Shown: positions 47,151 to 55,628 of the stretch, in pieces
Layout: each line of letters begins with the position of its first letter
Numbering within the stretch: the first letter of the stretch is position 1
From: Poindextera sp036494815
Lineage (GTDB): Bacteria > Pseudomonadota > Alphaproteobacteria > Caulobacterales > Caulobacteraceae
Direction: 5' to 3'
Length of the DNA stretch: 64,000 nt
NCBI GenBank assembly: GCA_036494815.1
Contig: DASXNV010000004.1
Location: 1 to 64,000 of the forward strand
Made by a program: the position numbers and the translations under genes
The notes under the pieces: model-generated
The model's input: the letters and a program-made list of their open reading frames with translations, nothing else
Databases searched by the model: none
Told to the model about the DNA's origin: nothing

Positions 47151-49706
47151 ATGACGACGACGGGTTACTATAACTATGACGGCGTCTGGCTGGCGGTCAG
47201 CGGGGCGCCAATCAAGACCGTTTGGGGCTCCGGCACGACGACCCTGGTCGCGGGGGCGGGCGCCGAGGAATTGTATGGGAGCAACAAAGGCGAAACCCTG
47301 ATCGGCGGAACTGGAGACGACACCTTCGTCATCGGGTCGCTCAAGGATACGGTGGTGGCCGGAACCAGCGGCGTCGACACGGTGATCGCCACCACCGTCA
47401 GCTATGTCCTGCCCTCCGGCGTCCAGAACCTGATCTTGAACGGGACCTGGGAGCCCGTGGTCGGTGTCGGCAACGCCAGCGCCAATATCATCACCGCTGA
47501 CAGGGCCGGCGAGAGCCTCATGGGCGCCGGCGGCGATGATGTGCTGGTCAGCGCCGGGGGCGATTACTTCCTGTTCCAACCGGGCTCGGGCAAGGACGTG
47601 ATCGTCGGCTTTCATGCCGGGGCGACGAATACCGACATCGTCCGCCTGACCGGTTTCAATTTCACCACATTCGCCCAGGTCCAGGCGGCCATGACTCAGG
47701 TCGGGTCTGACGTGGTCCTGAAACTGTCGTCCACCGACCTGATCGACTTCAAGAACACCACCATCGGCAATTTCACCGCCGCCAATTTCCAGCTGGCGGC
47801 GAACGTCAGCGGTAAGGTGATGACCTTCGACGACGAGTTCAACAGTTTCAGTCCGTGGAACCCGACCACCAAGACCGGTGTCTGGATGACGTCCTATGGC
47901 TGGTCGGCTGTGACCTCGCTCAACGCCCACACGCTGCTCGGTTCTGGTGAACTCGATATCGACGTGGATCCCACCTTCGCCGGGACGGGAACCAAGGCTC
48001 TGGGGATCAATCCGTTTTCGATCAGCAACGGCGTGCTGTCGATCACCGCGGCCCCGACCTACATCGCCGATAAGCCCTTGCTGTGGAACTACGCCTATAC
48101 CTCCGGCGTGATCACGACCCAGAAGAGCTTTTCCCAGACCTACGGCTATTTCGAGATGAAGGCCGAGTTCCCGTCGACCCCCGTAGGCATGTGGCCCGCC
48201 TTCTGGCTGCTGCCGGCCGATGGCAAGGGCGACAACGAGATCGACGTCTTTGAATCGGTCAATGATGCGCCGAACACGGTGCATGAGACGGTGCATTGGG
48301 ACAACGCCGCGGGCGCGGCGTCCTATATCAGCTTCCCGACCTATGTGCCGAACCTGCTCACGGGCTTCCATACCTATGGCCTGATGTGGACGGCCACCAC
48401 CATCACCTGGTTCATCGATGGCGCGGCGGTGGGGTCGGTGGCGACGCCGCTGGGCATGAACAAGGCCATGTATATGGTCGCCAACCTATCGGTGGGCGGC
48501 AACTGGCCCGGAGCGCCGAATTCGACCACCAAGTTTCCAGCGACCTACCAGATCGACTATATCCACGCCTACTCGCTGGCGACCAACAACGCGGTGAACC
48601 TTGCCGGCGGGACCGGCGGTGACACCTATTATGTCAACAATTCGGCCGACACGATCTCGGTCGCGGCCGGCACGCTCAACGAGTCGGTGATCGCCTCCGT
48701 CAGCTACGCTCTGCCGGCCAATATCCAGAACATCACCGTCAACGGCTCGGGCCTGACCGCCACCGGCAACAGCATGAGCAATCACCTGACCAGCACCGGC
48801 GGGGCCAACACCCTGATCGGCGGCCTGGGCGATGACACCTATTATGTGAACAATGTCGGCGACAAGGTCGTCGAGTTGGCCGGCCAAGGCACGGACACGA
48901 TCATCTCCACGGTCAGCTACGCCCTGCCGGCCAATGTGGAGACCCTGACGGTGAAGGGCGCCGGTCTGACCGCCACCGCCAATGGCGCGGGCGATAGCCT
49001 GACCAGCCTCGGCGGGGCCAACACCCTGGTCGGCGGCGCTGGCGTCGACACCTTCTACGTCAACAATGTGGGCGACAAGGTGGTGTCACTGAGCGGGCAG
49101 GGCGCCGATGTCATCGTCTCCAGCGTCAGCTTCAGCATGCCCGACAACGTCCATGTCCTGCGGCTTGCGGGCGCGGGGCTGACGGCGACCGGCAACGCGG
49201 CGGGCGGCGACTATATGACCAGCGTCAATGGCGGCGACACCCTGATCGGCGGCGCTGGCGGCAATGACGTGTTCACCGTCTCTCACTCCAACGATGTCAT
49301 CGTTGTCGCGGCCGGCACGCCGAACGAGACCGTCGTCGCCTATTCCAGCTTCACCCTGTCGGCCAATGTACAGAATCTGATCGGCAAGGCTGCGGGCGCG
49401 ACCCTCGTCGGCAATACGATGGACAATGTCATCACCGCCATCAAGGGCTCGGACACCCTCACCGGCGGCGGCGGCGCCGACACCTTCGTCGTCACGCCGG
49501 GCAACAAGCTGGAGACCATCACCGATTTCGGCGCCGGCGGCGCTCACGATCAGATCGACATCACCGCCTATCTGAAGGCCGGCCTGACCGAGACCTTTGT
49601 CGATCACGGGACCTATGCCAGCATCGATTTTTCCAATGGCGACGTCGTCGACCTGACGGGCGGCCATGCCAGCAGCCTGTACCTGAGCGGGCACGATATT
49701 CTTTAG
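47151..49706 (+). CDS. GH16 beta-glucanase embedded in RTX repeats
   Basis: This is an 851-residue protein. A GH16 catalytic domain (about 220-490) carries the signature EIDVFE with nucleophile Glu363 and acid/base Glu368, preceded by YGYFEMKAEFPSTPVGMWPAFW. RTX calcium-binding motifs flank it on both sides: GGTGDDTF and GAGGDDVL before; GGTGGDTYYV, GGLGDDTYYV, GGAGVDTFYV, GGAGGNDVF and GGGGADTFVV after. About four 90-residue repeats (SYALPANIQNITVNGSG type) make up the rest. There is no N-terminal signal peptide, so export by a type I system reading the C-terminus is expected. GH16 enzymes hydrolyse or transfer beta-glucans, laminarin, carrageenan or agar; the substrate is open. No type I secretion genes are in this window. 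Confidence 0.93.
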   Translation: MTTTGYYNYDGVWLAVSGAPIKTVWGSGTTTLVAGAGAEELYGSNKGETLIGGTGDDTFVIGSLKDTVVAGTSGVDTVIATTVSYVLPSGVQNLILNGTWEPVVGVGNASANIITADRAGESLMGAGGDDVLVSAGGDYFLFQPGSGKDVIVGFHAGATNTDIVRLTGFNFTTFAQVQAAMTQVGSDVVLKLSSTDLIDFKNTTIGNFTAANFQLAANVSGKVMTFDDEFNSFSPWNPTTKTGVWMTSYGWSAVTSLNAHTLLGSGELDIDVDPTFAGTGTKALGINPFSISNGVLSITAAPTYIADKPLLWNYAYTSGVITTQKSFSQTYGYFEMKAEFPSTPVGMWPAFWLLPADGKGDNEIDVFESVNDAPNTVHETVHWDNAAGAASYISFPTYVPNLLTGFHTYGLMWTATTITWFIDGAAVGSVATPLGMNKAMYMVANLSVGGNWPGAPNSTTKFPATYQIDYIHAYSLATNNAVNLAGGTGGDTYYVNNSADTISVAAGTLNESVIASVSYALPANIQNITVNGSGLTATGNSMSNHLTSTGGANTLIGGLGDDTYYVNNVGDKVVELAGQGTDTIISTVSYALPANVETLTVKGAGLTATANGAGDSLTSLGGANTLVGGAGVDTFYVNNVGDKVVSLSGQGADVIVSSVSFSMPDNVHVLRLAGAGLTATGNAAGGDYMTSVNGGDTLIGGAGGNDVFTVSHSNDVIVVAAGTPNETVVAYSSFTLSANVQNLIGKAAGATLVGNTMDNVITAIKGSDTLTGGGGADTFVVTPGNKLETITDFGAGGAHDQIDITAYLKAGLTETFVDHGTYASIDFSNGDVVDLTGGHASSLYLSGHDIL

Positions 49707-49823
49707 TGCGCTGGCTCTACAGCTCTGGCCAGTTTTGGAAACCAGTTGTTATCCATACGCCGTCAGCATCAGGCGTGATAGAATCGCGTCACGAACCGGC
49801 CCGGAGTTGGACCCAGCACCGCC

Positions 49824-50069
49824 ATGCCCATGACCGCCGACGCACTGGAAGCCGAGCTGCGCGCCGCCTTTCCTGACGCCGAGATCGCTATCGACGACCT
49901 GGCGGGAGACGGCGACCACTATCGAGCGCGTATCACCTCCGGCGCCTTTTCAGGCCTGCCGCGCGTGCGCCAGCACCAACTGGTCTATGCCGCGCTGAAC
50001 GGCAAGGTCGGCGGGGTGCTGCACGCCCTGGCGCTGGAGACCTCGGCGCCCTCGGCCGGCCAGGGCTAG
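49824..50069 (+). CDS. bolA: BolA-family protein
   Basis: This is an 81-residue BolA-fold protein: ALEAELRAAFPDAEIAIDDL followed by GDGDHYRARITSGAFSGLPRVRQHQLVYAALNGKVGGVLHAL. The HQLVYAAL helix contains the conserved His used for Fe-S binding with a monothiol glutaredoxin, and the family loop in which the second ligand lies. The glutaredoxin grxD is two genes downstream, which supports an iron-sulfur or regulatory role of the pair. The start may be ATG 49824 or 49830. Confidence 0.92.
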   Translation: MPMTADALEAELRAAFPDAEIAIDDLAGDGDHYRARITSGAFSGLPRVRQHQLVYAALNGKVGGVLHALALETSAPSAGQG

Positions 50070-50074
50070 CCACG

Positions 50075-50986
50075 GTGCGTTACCGCCCCCTCGGCGTGAC
50101 GGGAACGGTGGTCTCGGCCCTATCCCTGGTGCTGCGGGACAGTCAGGCGCGGTCACGCGTCCAGGACTGGGAGGAGTTGGTCTATGCGGCGCTGGAAAAC
50201 GGGATCAACACCTTTGAGGTGACCGGCCTGAATCCGGCCATCGCCGACGGCCTGGCCCGGGCCGTCCATTCCATTGAGCGGCGCTTGGTGTTCATCGCCT
50301 GGCGCCTGGGCGCCAGTCATCCCCTGAACGGCCAACCGCACCGGGACTTCTCCCCAGAGGGCCTGCAGCGGAGTGTGGAGGCGGTGCTGGGTCGCACAGG
50401 CTTTTCCTATCTGGACGCGATCATCCTCGACGATCCGCGAACCGAAGAGCTGTCGCCCCATGCGCTCGGCAGGCTGAAGGATTTTCGCGCCACCGGCCGG
50501 GTCCGGCGGCTGGGGGTCGCCGGCCAGGACGACGCCATGGACGCCTATATCACCACCGGCGCCTTCGACATCATGTGTACGCCATTCAGCCTGGTTTCGG
50601 GCTGGAAGGAGCGGCTGCGGCTAAAGGCCGCCATCGACCAGGACATGGCCATCCTTGGCTATGACTTCCATCCCGAACGTTTCCAAAGCGGCCAGGCGGC
50701 GGCGACCTCCGCCAAGCCGGGCCTGTCCGGCGCCCATCCCCTGGCGGGCGCGGGCACCTACGCCTTTCTCGACAAGACGCCGAACTGGACAGCCGAACGC
50801 ATCTGCCTGGCCTATGCCCTGACCGAGCCGGCCCTGGCCAGCGTGCAGATCGCCACCGATCGGCCCGACCGGCTGGCTGAACTGGCCGCCGTAGCCGAAA
50901 GTGAGCTGCCCCCTGGCGCGGCCGCCCAGATCGAAATGGCGCGCTTTGCGCCCGCCCCGACCAATGATCGCACCCGCAGAGCTTGA
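50075..50986 (+). CDS. Aldo/keto-reductase-like protein with altered active site
   Basis: This 303-residue protein follows the AKR (beta/alpha)8 barrel: MRYRPLGVTGTVVSALSLVL at the start, GINTFEVTGLNP where AKRs have the catalytic Asp-x4-Tyr (Asp is Glu and Tyr is missing), RRLVFIAWRLG where the catalytic Lys belongs (absent), and YLDAIILDDPR where the catalytic His belongs (absent). The NADP-contact Arg region is also poorly kept. It is probably not an active reductase and may bind a cofactor or partner. It begins with GTG a few bases after bolA and lies just before grxD, forming a three-gene cluster. Confidence 0.8.
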   Translation: MRYRPLGVTGTVVSALSLVLRDSQARSRVQDWEELVYAALENGINTFEVTGLNPAIADGLARAVHSIERRLVFIAWRLGASHPLNGQPHRDFSPEGLQRSVEAVLGRTGFSYLDAIILDDPRTEELSPHALGRLKDFRATGRVRRLGVAGQDDAMDAYITTGAFDIMCTPFSLVSGWKERLRLKAAIDQDMAILGYDFHPERFQSGQAAATSAKPGLSGAHPLAGAGTYAFLDKTPNWTAERICLAYALTEPALASVQIATDRPDRLAELAAVAESELPPGAAAQIEMARFAPAPTNDRTRRA

Positions 50987-51045
50987 CCGAGCCCTTCGGG
51001 GCGCCTAGCTGAAGGGTCAATTCCTCTTTCGGCGGAGTTCCAGCC

Positions 51046-51396
51046 GTGACCGATCTGTCCCCCGAAGTCGCCGACAAGGTGTCCGAGTTCATCGCCAAGA
51101 CCGTGGATGAAAATCCGGTCGTAGTGTTCATGAAGGGCGAGCCCGACCAACCCCGCTGTGGCTTCTCGGCCGTGGTGGTGCAGATCCTCGATCACCTGGG
51201 CGTGGAATATGCCGGGGTGGACGTGCTGCAGAGCGAGCCGCTGCGCCAGGGCATCAAGGCCTATAGCGACTGGCCGACCATTCCGCAGCTCTATGTGAAG
51301 GGCGAATTTGTCGGCGGCTCGGACATCATCCGCCAGATGTTCCAGGCAGGCGAGCTGAAGACCTTCATGATCGAAAAAGGCGTCCTGGCCGAATAG
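51046..51396 (+). CDS. grxD: Monothiol glutaredoxin GrxD
   Basis: This is a 116-residue CGFS-type monothiol glutaredoxin. The active-site motif CGFS is at residues 38-41 in MKGEPDQPRCGFSA; WPTIPQLYVKGEFVGGSDII contains the cis-Pro and glutathione site. Such proteins carry and deliver [2Fe-2S] clusters, often in complexes with BolA. The start is a GTG at 51046 with TTTCGGCGGAG upstream. It is followed by a thioesterase gene after 7 bases. Confidence 0.96.
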   Translation: MTDLSPEVADKVSEFIAKTVDENPVVVFMKGEPDQPRCGFSAVVVQILDHLGVEYAGVDVLQSEPLRQGIKAYSDWPTIPQLYVKGEFVGGSDIIRQMFQAGELKTFMIEKGVLAE

Positions 51397-51403
51397 GCCG
51401 TGG

Positions 51404-51817
51404 ATGAAGCCGCTCGAGCCGCCGGCGGGCCAGCAGGTCTTTTCTTTTCCCATCGATCCCGCCGCTGACGATTTCGACGTCAACGGCCATGTGAACAACG
51501 TCGTCTATGTGCGCTGGGTTCAGGAGGCGGCCACCGCCCATTGGAGCGCCCGCATGGACGCGGACGAGCAGGACGCCTGGGCCTGGGTCGTGCTGCGGCA
51601 CGAGATCGACTATCGCCGCCCGCTCCTGCCGGGTGAGACCTCTCAGATCCGCACCTGGGTTGGCCCGCGCCATGGCGCCCGCTTTATCCGCTATGTGCGC
51701 ATCGACGGCCCGGACGGCGAGGTCTGCGCCCAGGCTACGTCCGAGTGGTGCCTGATCGATGCGGCGAGCCGCCGCCCGACCCGCGTGCCCGATTGGATGG
51801 CCGAGCGTTTTGGGTAG
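51404..51817 (+). CDS. Hotdog-fold acyl-CoA thioesterase (4HBT family)
   Basis: This is a 137-residue hotdog protein. The 4-hydroxybenzoyl-CoA thioesterase signature is present: FDVNGHVNNVVYVRWVQEA, with the catalytic Asp/Glu near residue 25-28 and the helix after NNVVY. VVLRHEIDYRRPLLPGE is a further family strand. It hydrolyses an acyl-CoA thioester; chain length unknown. It starts 7 bases after grxD and probably shares its transcript. It would act in the cytoplasm as a tetramer. Confidence 0.88.
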   Translation: MKPLEPPAGQQVFSFPIDPAADDFDVNGHVNNVVYVRWVQEAATAHWSARMDADEQDAWAWVVLRHEIDYRRPLLPGETSQIRTWVGPRHGARFIRYVRIDGPDGEVCAQATSEWCLIDAASRRPTRVPDWMAERFG

Positions 51818-51826
51818 GACGGCCGC

Positions 51827-52065
51827 TCAAAAGAGTCCCAACGCCTTCAAACTCGCCACGCCCTCGCGCCCCACCACCAGAGGGTCGTGGACGGCGATGT
51901 TCAGCGCCCGCCCAGCCTGCGCCACCTGCCTGGTCATGGCCACCTCCGGACCGGACGGGGTCGGGTCGCCGGAAGGGTGGCGCAGCAGGATCACCGATGA
52001 GGCCGACAGCTTCAACGCCCGGCGCATGACCTCGGCGTAGCCGGGCTGCTGGGACGGCGCGTCGC
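51827..52065 (-). pseudogene. radC: radC remnant (C-terminal JAB domain fragment)
   Basis: Only the last 70-80 residues of a RadC-like protein remain, reading in part YAEVMRRALKLSASSVILL, RHPSGDPTPSGPEVAMTRQV and ending VVGREGVASLKALGLF. Full RadC proteins are about 220-230 residues. The JAMM-type metal motif is damaged: the usual HNHPSGDP is RHPSGDP, with a residue lost and one metal-binding His missing. The fragment starts right where map ends, on the same strand, so a deletion of the N-terminal two thirds fused the gap. The position, map then radC, recalls the order in related genomes, but that is from memory. Probably non-functional. Confidence 0.75.
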
Positions 52066-52890
52066 TCAGGCGGTGGTCGGGCGGTAGAGGCCGGCGGGGG
52101 ACTGGGTGAAGATCTCCAGCCCGTCCTCGGTGATCCCCACCGAATGCTCGGCCTGGGCCGACAGGGACTTGTCGCGGGTCACCGCCGTCCAGCCGTCGGA
52201 CAAAAGCTTCACCTGCGGCTTGCCGAGATTGACCATGGGCTCGATGGTGAAGAACATGCCTGGCTTCAGCACCTCGCCCTCGCCCTTGCGGCCAAAGTGC
52301 AGGATGTTGGGATTGTCGTGGAACACCTGGCCCAGGCCGTGGCCGCAGAAATCGCGCACCACCGAGCAGCGCTGGTTTTCCACATAGGACTGGATGGCGT
52401 AGCCGATATCGCCCAGCCGCGCGCCGGGCTTGGCCGCCGCCAGGCCGCGGTCCAGAGCTTCATAGGTGATGTCCACCAAGCGCCTGGCGCGGGTCGGCAC
52501 ATCGCCCACCAGGTACATGCGGCTGGTGTCGCCGTGCCAGCCGTCGATGATCACCGTCACGTCGATATTGGCGATCTCGCCATCGCGCAGGGTCCGCGAG
52601 CTGGGAATGCCGTGGCAGACCACGTGGCCCGGCGAGATGCAAACCGTCTTGGAATAGCCCCGGTAATAGAGGCAGGCGGGCAGGGCCCCGTGATCCAGGG
52701 TGAACTCCCGCGCCAGCCGGTCCAGCTCGTCGGTGACCACGCCCGGTTTGACATAGGGGGTCAGCATGTCGAGGCACTCGGCCGCCACCTTGCCGGCGCG
52801 GCGCATGCCCTCGAAATCCTCCGGCTTGTGGATCTTGATCCCCGATGTGCGCCGGGCCACGGGGGCGTCCAGGCCTGCAAGATCGTTCAT
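52066..52890 (-). CDS. map: Methionine aminopeptidase type I
   Basis: This is a 274-residue enzyme removing the initiator Met from new proteins. The metal-site residues are in the usual places: VCHGIPS (His), IANIDVTVIIDGWHGDTSRMY (two Asp), GHGLGQVFHDNP (His), FTIEPMV (Glu) and QAEHSVGI (Glu). Residues 1-30 are a short N-terminal extension ending KPEDFEGMRRAG. The start ATG is at 52888-52890. The radC remnant follows directly after the stop. Confidence 0.95.
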   Translation of the reverse strand: MNDLAGLDAPVARRTSGIKIHKPEDFEGMRRAGKVAAECLDMLTPYVKPGVVTDELDRLAREFTLDHGALPACLYYRGYSKTVCISPGHVVCHGIPSSRTLRDGEIANIDVTVIIDGWHGDTSRMYLVGDVPTRARRLVDITYEALDRGLAAAKPGARLGDIGYAIQSYVENQRCSVVRDFCGHGLGQVFHDNPNILHFGRKGEGEVLKPGMFFTIEPMVNLGKPQVKLLSDGWTAVTRDKSLSAQAEHSVGITEDGLEIFTQSPAGLYRPTTA

Positions 52891-52989
52891 GGCTGTCTCG
52901 TCAGTCTAAAACTGCTCGGCCGGGCGATGAAGGGCGCGGCGGCCGAGGGGAATGATGTCGGTCTAATGTCGCCATCCTAGCACGAAACT

Positions 52990-53706
52990 TCAACTCTTGA
53001 CGAAGAAGCCCCCGGGCGCGGAAGCCCAGCCGAACTTTTCGATCCGGGGGACCTTGCCCTTGAAGAAGGTTTCCACCGCTTCGGACTCGCCCGGCCATTC
53101 ACGGATGGCGTACTCGTCGAACAGAACCACTCCGCCGGTGAGAAGGCGGGGCCAGAAGGCCTCCAGCGCCGCCAGGGTCGGTTCATAGAGATCCATGTCC
53201 AGATGCAGCAGCGAGATGCGCATGCCGGTATGCTCGGCCGCGTAGGCGCCTGCGGTCTGGCACACATCGCCGTCGATCAATTCCACGCGCGCCCGCTGGG
53301 GCACGAAACTGTCGGCGTTGAAGGCGTCAACCAGGGCGAAAAGGGTGTCGCGGAACTGGGCCGGGTTCCAGCCCTCGGCGGTATTGCCGACCCGCGCGTC
53401 CAGGCCGTCCTTTTCCGAGCGATCGGCCAGGCCGCGGAAATGATCGAAGCCCAGCACCTTGCGGGTGCGGTCGCCGGGACAGAAGGTCTCCAGAAAGCGG
53501 GCGAAGGTCAGCAGCGAAGCGCCTTTGTAGACCCCGCACTCGACGATATCGCCCGGCAGGTCGCGCACCATTTGGAACACCTCATAGTGGGCGAAGGCTT
53601 TCATGAAGTGCATGCGCCGGCCGAACGAGGCCAGGTTGGCGATCAGGTCGTGATCGTCCAGGTGCTGTTTCAACAGGGCGCGCAGGGTCTCGTCCGCGGG
53701 GATCAT
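52990..53706 (-). CDS. TylF/CmcI-type O-methyltransferase
   Basis: This is a 238-residue protein resembling macrocin-O-methyltransferase TylF. Blocks include GDIVECGVYKGASLLTFARFL (SAM loop), VLGFDHFRGLADRSEKDG, RVELIDGDVCQTAGAY and the metal-binding ISLLHLDMDLYEPTLAALE, then GGVVLFDEYAIREWPGESEAV. TylF enzymes methylate sugar hydroxyls and need a divalent metal. Substrate unknown; related genes often modify cell-surface sugars. Its first base overlaps the PhyH-like gene's stop, so both belong to one transcript. Confidence 0.85.
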   Translation of the reverse strand: MIPADETLRALLKQHLDDHDLIANLASFGRRMHFMKAFAHYEVFQMVRDLPGDIVECGVYKGASLLTFARFLETFCPGDRTRKVLGFDHFRGLADRSEKDGLDARVGNTAEGWNPAQFRDTLFALVDAFNADSFVPQRARVELIDGDVCQTAGAYAAEHTGMRISLLHLDMDLYEPTLAALEAFWPRLLTGGVVLFDEYAIREWPGESEAVETFFKGKVPRIEKFGWASAPGGFFVKS

Positions 53707-54542
53707 CAGACTTCCTCGTATTCGATCAGATGGGGGTGCAGCGCCTTGAAGCTGTCGAAGCCGTCCACGCGCCGGTGACGCCAGTCGCGCGCGATCACTT
53801 CGGGCGCCAACAGGTCGCCGAAGCGGACCTGGATGGAATAGCGATGGCGCGGGCCGGGATTGAAGCCCGAGCGGTGGACCAGCCGGTTGTGGAACAGGGC
53901 CACATCGCCGGGGTCCAGGCTCAGGGTCTCGGCGTCGGCCTCGAAACCTTCTTGCAGGCGGGCGGCGATGAAGGCGTCGCGTGTGCCCAGACTGCGGCCC
54001 TCGGCGTCACGCTTGAAGCGGATCTCCACCGGATGGATGCGGTCGGACAGGCGCGGAGCGATATCGATGGCGCCGTTGGCCGGGCTGGCCGGGGTCAGGG
54101 GCGCCCAGGCGGTGACGAAGCGATCGGACAGCATGTTGTAGGGATAGTCCTGGTGCCAGCGGAACCCACGCCAATGCTCGCCGGCCATATCCAGGCGAAA
54201 GACGGCGTGCTGGAACGGCGAATGCAGGCGCTCGGCGCCGATCATGGCCGCGGCGGCGGCCTGCAGTTCAGGGGCGGTGATGATGTTGCAAAAGGCGGTG
54301 GTTTCGCGAAAAGCGTCATAGACCACCCCCAGCCGCGCCCGATCCTTGGCTTTCAGCCGGTCCACCCGGGCGTCCAGGTCGCCTGCGCCAGGCTCGCCTG
54401 CGGCGGTGTCGATGAGATCGATCAATGTCGCGACCGCCTCGTCGATCAACGCCCTGGGAATCAGGCCGCGCTCCAGCCGCAGCAGGCCGTTATCGGGTCC
54501 TGGGTCGGCGTTAGGGGCGGCTTGGGGAGCTGGGCTGGGCAT
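53706..54542 (-). CDS. PhyH-family Fe(II)/2-oxoglutarate dioxygenase (1)
   Basis: This is a 278-residue protein in the phytanoyl-CoA dioxygenase superfamily. The iron ligands appear as the HxD pair His130/Asp132 in FRWHQDYPYN and the distal His223 in RLVHRSGFNPG; Arg240 in YSIQVRFG is a candidate 2-oxoglutarate contact. It would hydroxylate or otherwise oxidise a substrate using O2 and 2-oxoglutarate. The start is placed at the ATG 54540-54542; a longer frame to 54623 is possible but its extra 27 residues look like promoter DNA. It shares a transcript with the TylF gene (one shared base). Confidence 0.82.
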   Translation of the reverse strand: MPSPAPQAAPNADPGPDNGLLRLERGLIPRALIDEAVATLIDLIDTAAGEPGAGDLDARVDRLKAKDRARLGVVYDAFRETTAFCNIITAPELQAAAAAMIGAERLHSPFQHAVFRLDMAGEHWRGFRWHQDYPYNMLSDRFVTAWAPLTPASPANGAIDIAPRLSDRIHPVEIRFKRDAEGRSLGTRDAFIAARLQEGFEADAETLSLDPGDVALFHNRLVHRSGFNPGPRHRYSIQVRFGDLLAPEVIARDWRHRRVDGFDSFKALHPHLIEYEEV

Positions 54543-54626
54543 GATCCGCGCCGAGGCTAGAGAGGACTCGTTAAGGATAGCTTTGAACCCACGTCGCAGG
54601 CGCGTCGCACGTGCCACAGGCATGAC

Positions 54627-54642
54627 TTTAGGTCACGTTAAC
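54627..54642 (+). promoter_or_regulatory. CtrA-like box between the two PhyH genes
   Basis: TTTA (54627-54630), seven bases, TTAAC (54638-54642), about 60 bases before the + strand dioxygenase gene. It has one mismatch to TTAA-N7-TTAAC. A GANTC site (GACTC, 54565-54569) lies in the same gap. Confidence 0.4.
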
Positions 54643-54698
54643 CCAGATGCGAAACCCTTAGGGCCGGACTCACCTTCCGCTTCGACCTGGGACATTGC

Positions 54699-55628
54699 AT
54701 GGACTTCGGGCAGACGATTGTGGCGGCGCCCGCGGTTCTGCGGGATTTCGTCGAATTTGGCCGGCACTTTCTGGATGAGCCGTTGGACGCCGGCGAGGCC
54801 GGCGGCCTGCTGGCCGCCATCCACCAGAACCGCCGTTTCGACGGATCGCTGTTCATGGACGAGGCCGACTTCCTGGCTGATCCGCAATATACTGGGGTCA
54901 ATCCGCGGCTGGGGCGCAACCTGCTAGACCGCTTCGAAGACCGCCTGGGCTTTGTGGAGCAGGCCGAGCCGATCACCTCGGCCCTGACCACGCTTCTGGG
55001 CTCGGACTACGAGATCCTGAACCGCAAGATCGTCTGCGGCGTGCCGGAAAGCGTGATCCCCCAGTGGGTCAAGACCAAGATCGGCGGTGATCTGGTCAAT
55101 AATCTCGGCCCCTATGTGCGGCCGGAATATCGCGACATCACCTATTTCTACGGCATCGACTTCCATCAGGACCTGATCGATTTCAAGGACCGCGACGCCG
55201 ACTTCGTCACCCTCTATTGCTACCTGCACCCGGTTGCGCGCAGCGACGCGCCCCTGTTCCTGCTCGATGGCAGCCACCGCCTGGGGGCTACGGTGTTTCC
55301 GCACGATCTGGCGCGGACTGGTCCCGATACCTGGCGCTATGGCGATCGGCGTGGGGGCGAGGTCGAGGTGGGCCAGCGGGTCCTCACCGGCCAGACCGGT
55401 TTCACCGCCATCTGGCACGCTTGCACCCTGCACGGCACCCAGCCGGACGCCGCCGATCATGAGCGCATCTCGCTGCGCTATCTCATGGCGCGCCGCCCCG
55501 GATCGCCGGCGGGGATCGATCAGGTCAACTGGGCTCTGGCCGGCCCCCTGCGTCTGCCCGGCACGCGTCTGGATCTGGCGGGCGACGGCTCGCCGACCCT
55601 GAAGGGCAATATCGTCAACCAGGCCTAG
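54699..55628 (+). CDS. PhyH-family Fe(II)/2-oxoglutarate dioxygenase (2)
   Basis: This is a 309-residue dioxygenase-like protein. The HxD pair is His156/Asp158 in IDFHQDLIDF, the distal His is His245 in TLHGTQPD, and Arg260 in ISLRYLMARR may bind 2-oxoglutarate. It is divergent from, and not closely similar to, the first PhyH gene; the two may act on one pathway. It overlaps the convergent sfsA gene by 4 bases. Substrate unknown. The start ATG at 54699 follows a CtrA-like box. Confidence 0.82.
   Translation: MDFGQTIVAAPAVLRDFVEFGRHFLDEPLDAGEAGGLLAAIHQNRRFDGSLFMDEADFLADPQYTGVNPRLGRNLLDRFEDRLGFVEQAEPITSALTTLLGSDYEILNRKIVCGVPESVIPQWVKTKIGGDLVNNLGPYVRPEYRDITYFYGIDFHQDLIDFKDRDADFVTLYCYLHPVARSDAPLFLLDGSHRLGATVFPHDLARTGPDTWRYGDRRGGEVEVGQRVLTGQTGFTAIWHACTLHGTQPDAADHERISLRYLMARRPGSPAGIDQVNWALAGPLRLPGTRLDLAGDGSPTLKGNIVNQA

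Noticed and set aside
53706..54623. Longer version of the first PhyH gene starting at 54623
   Set aside because: The additional 27 codons contain a GANTC site and TTAA elements and look like promoter DNA.
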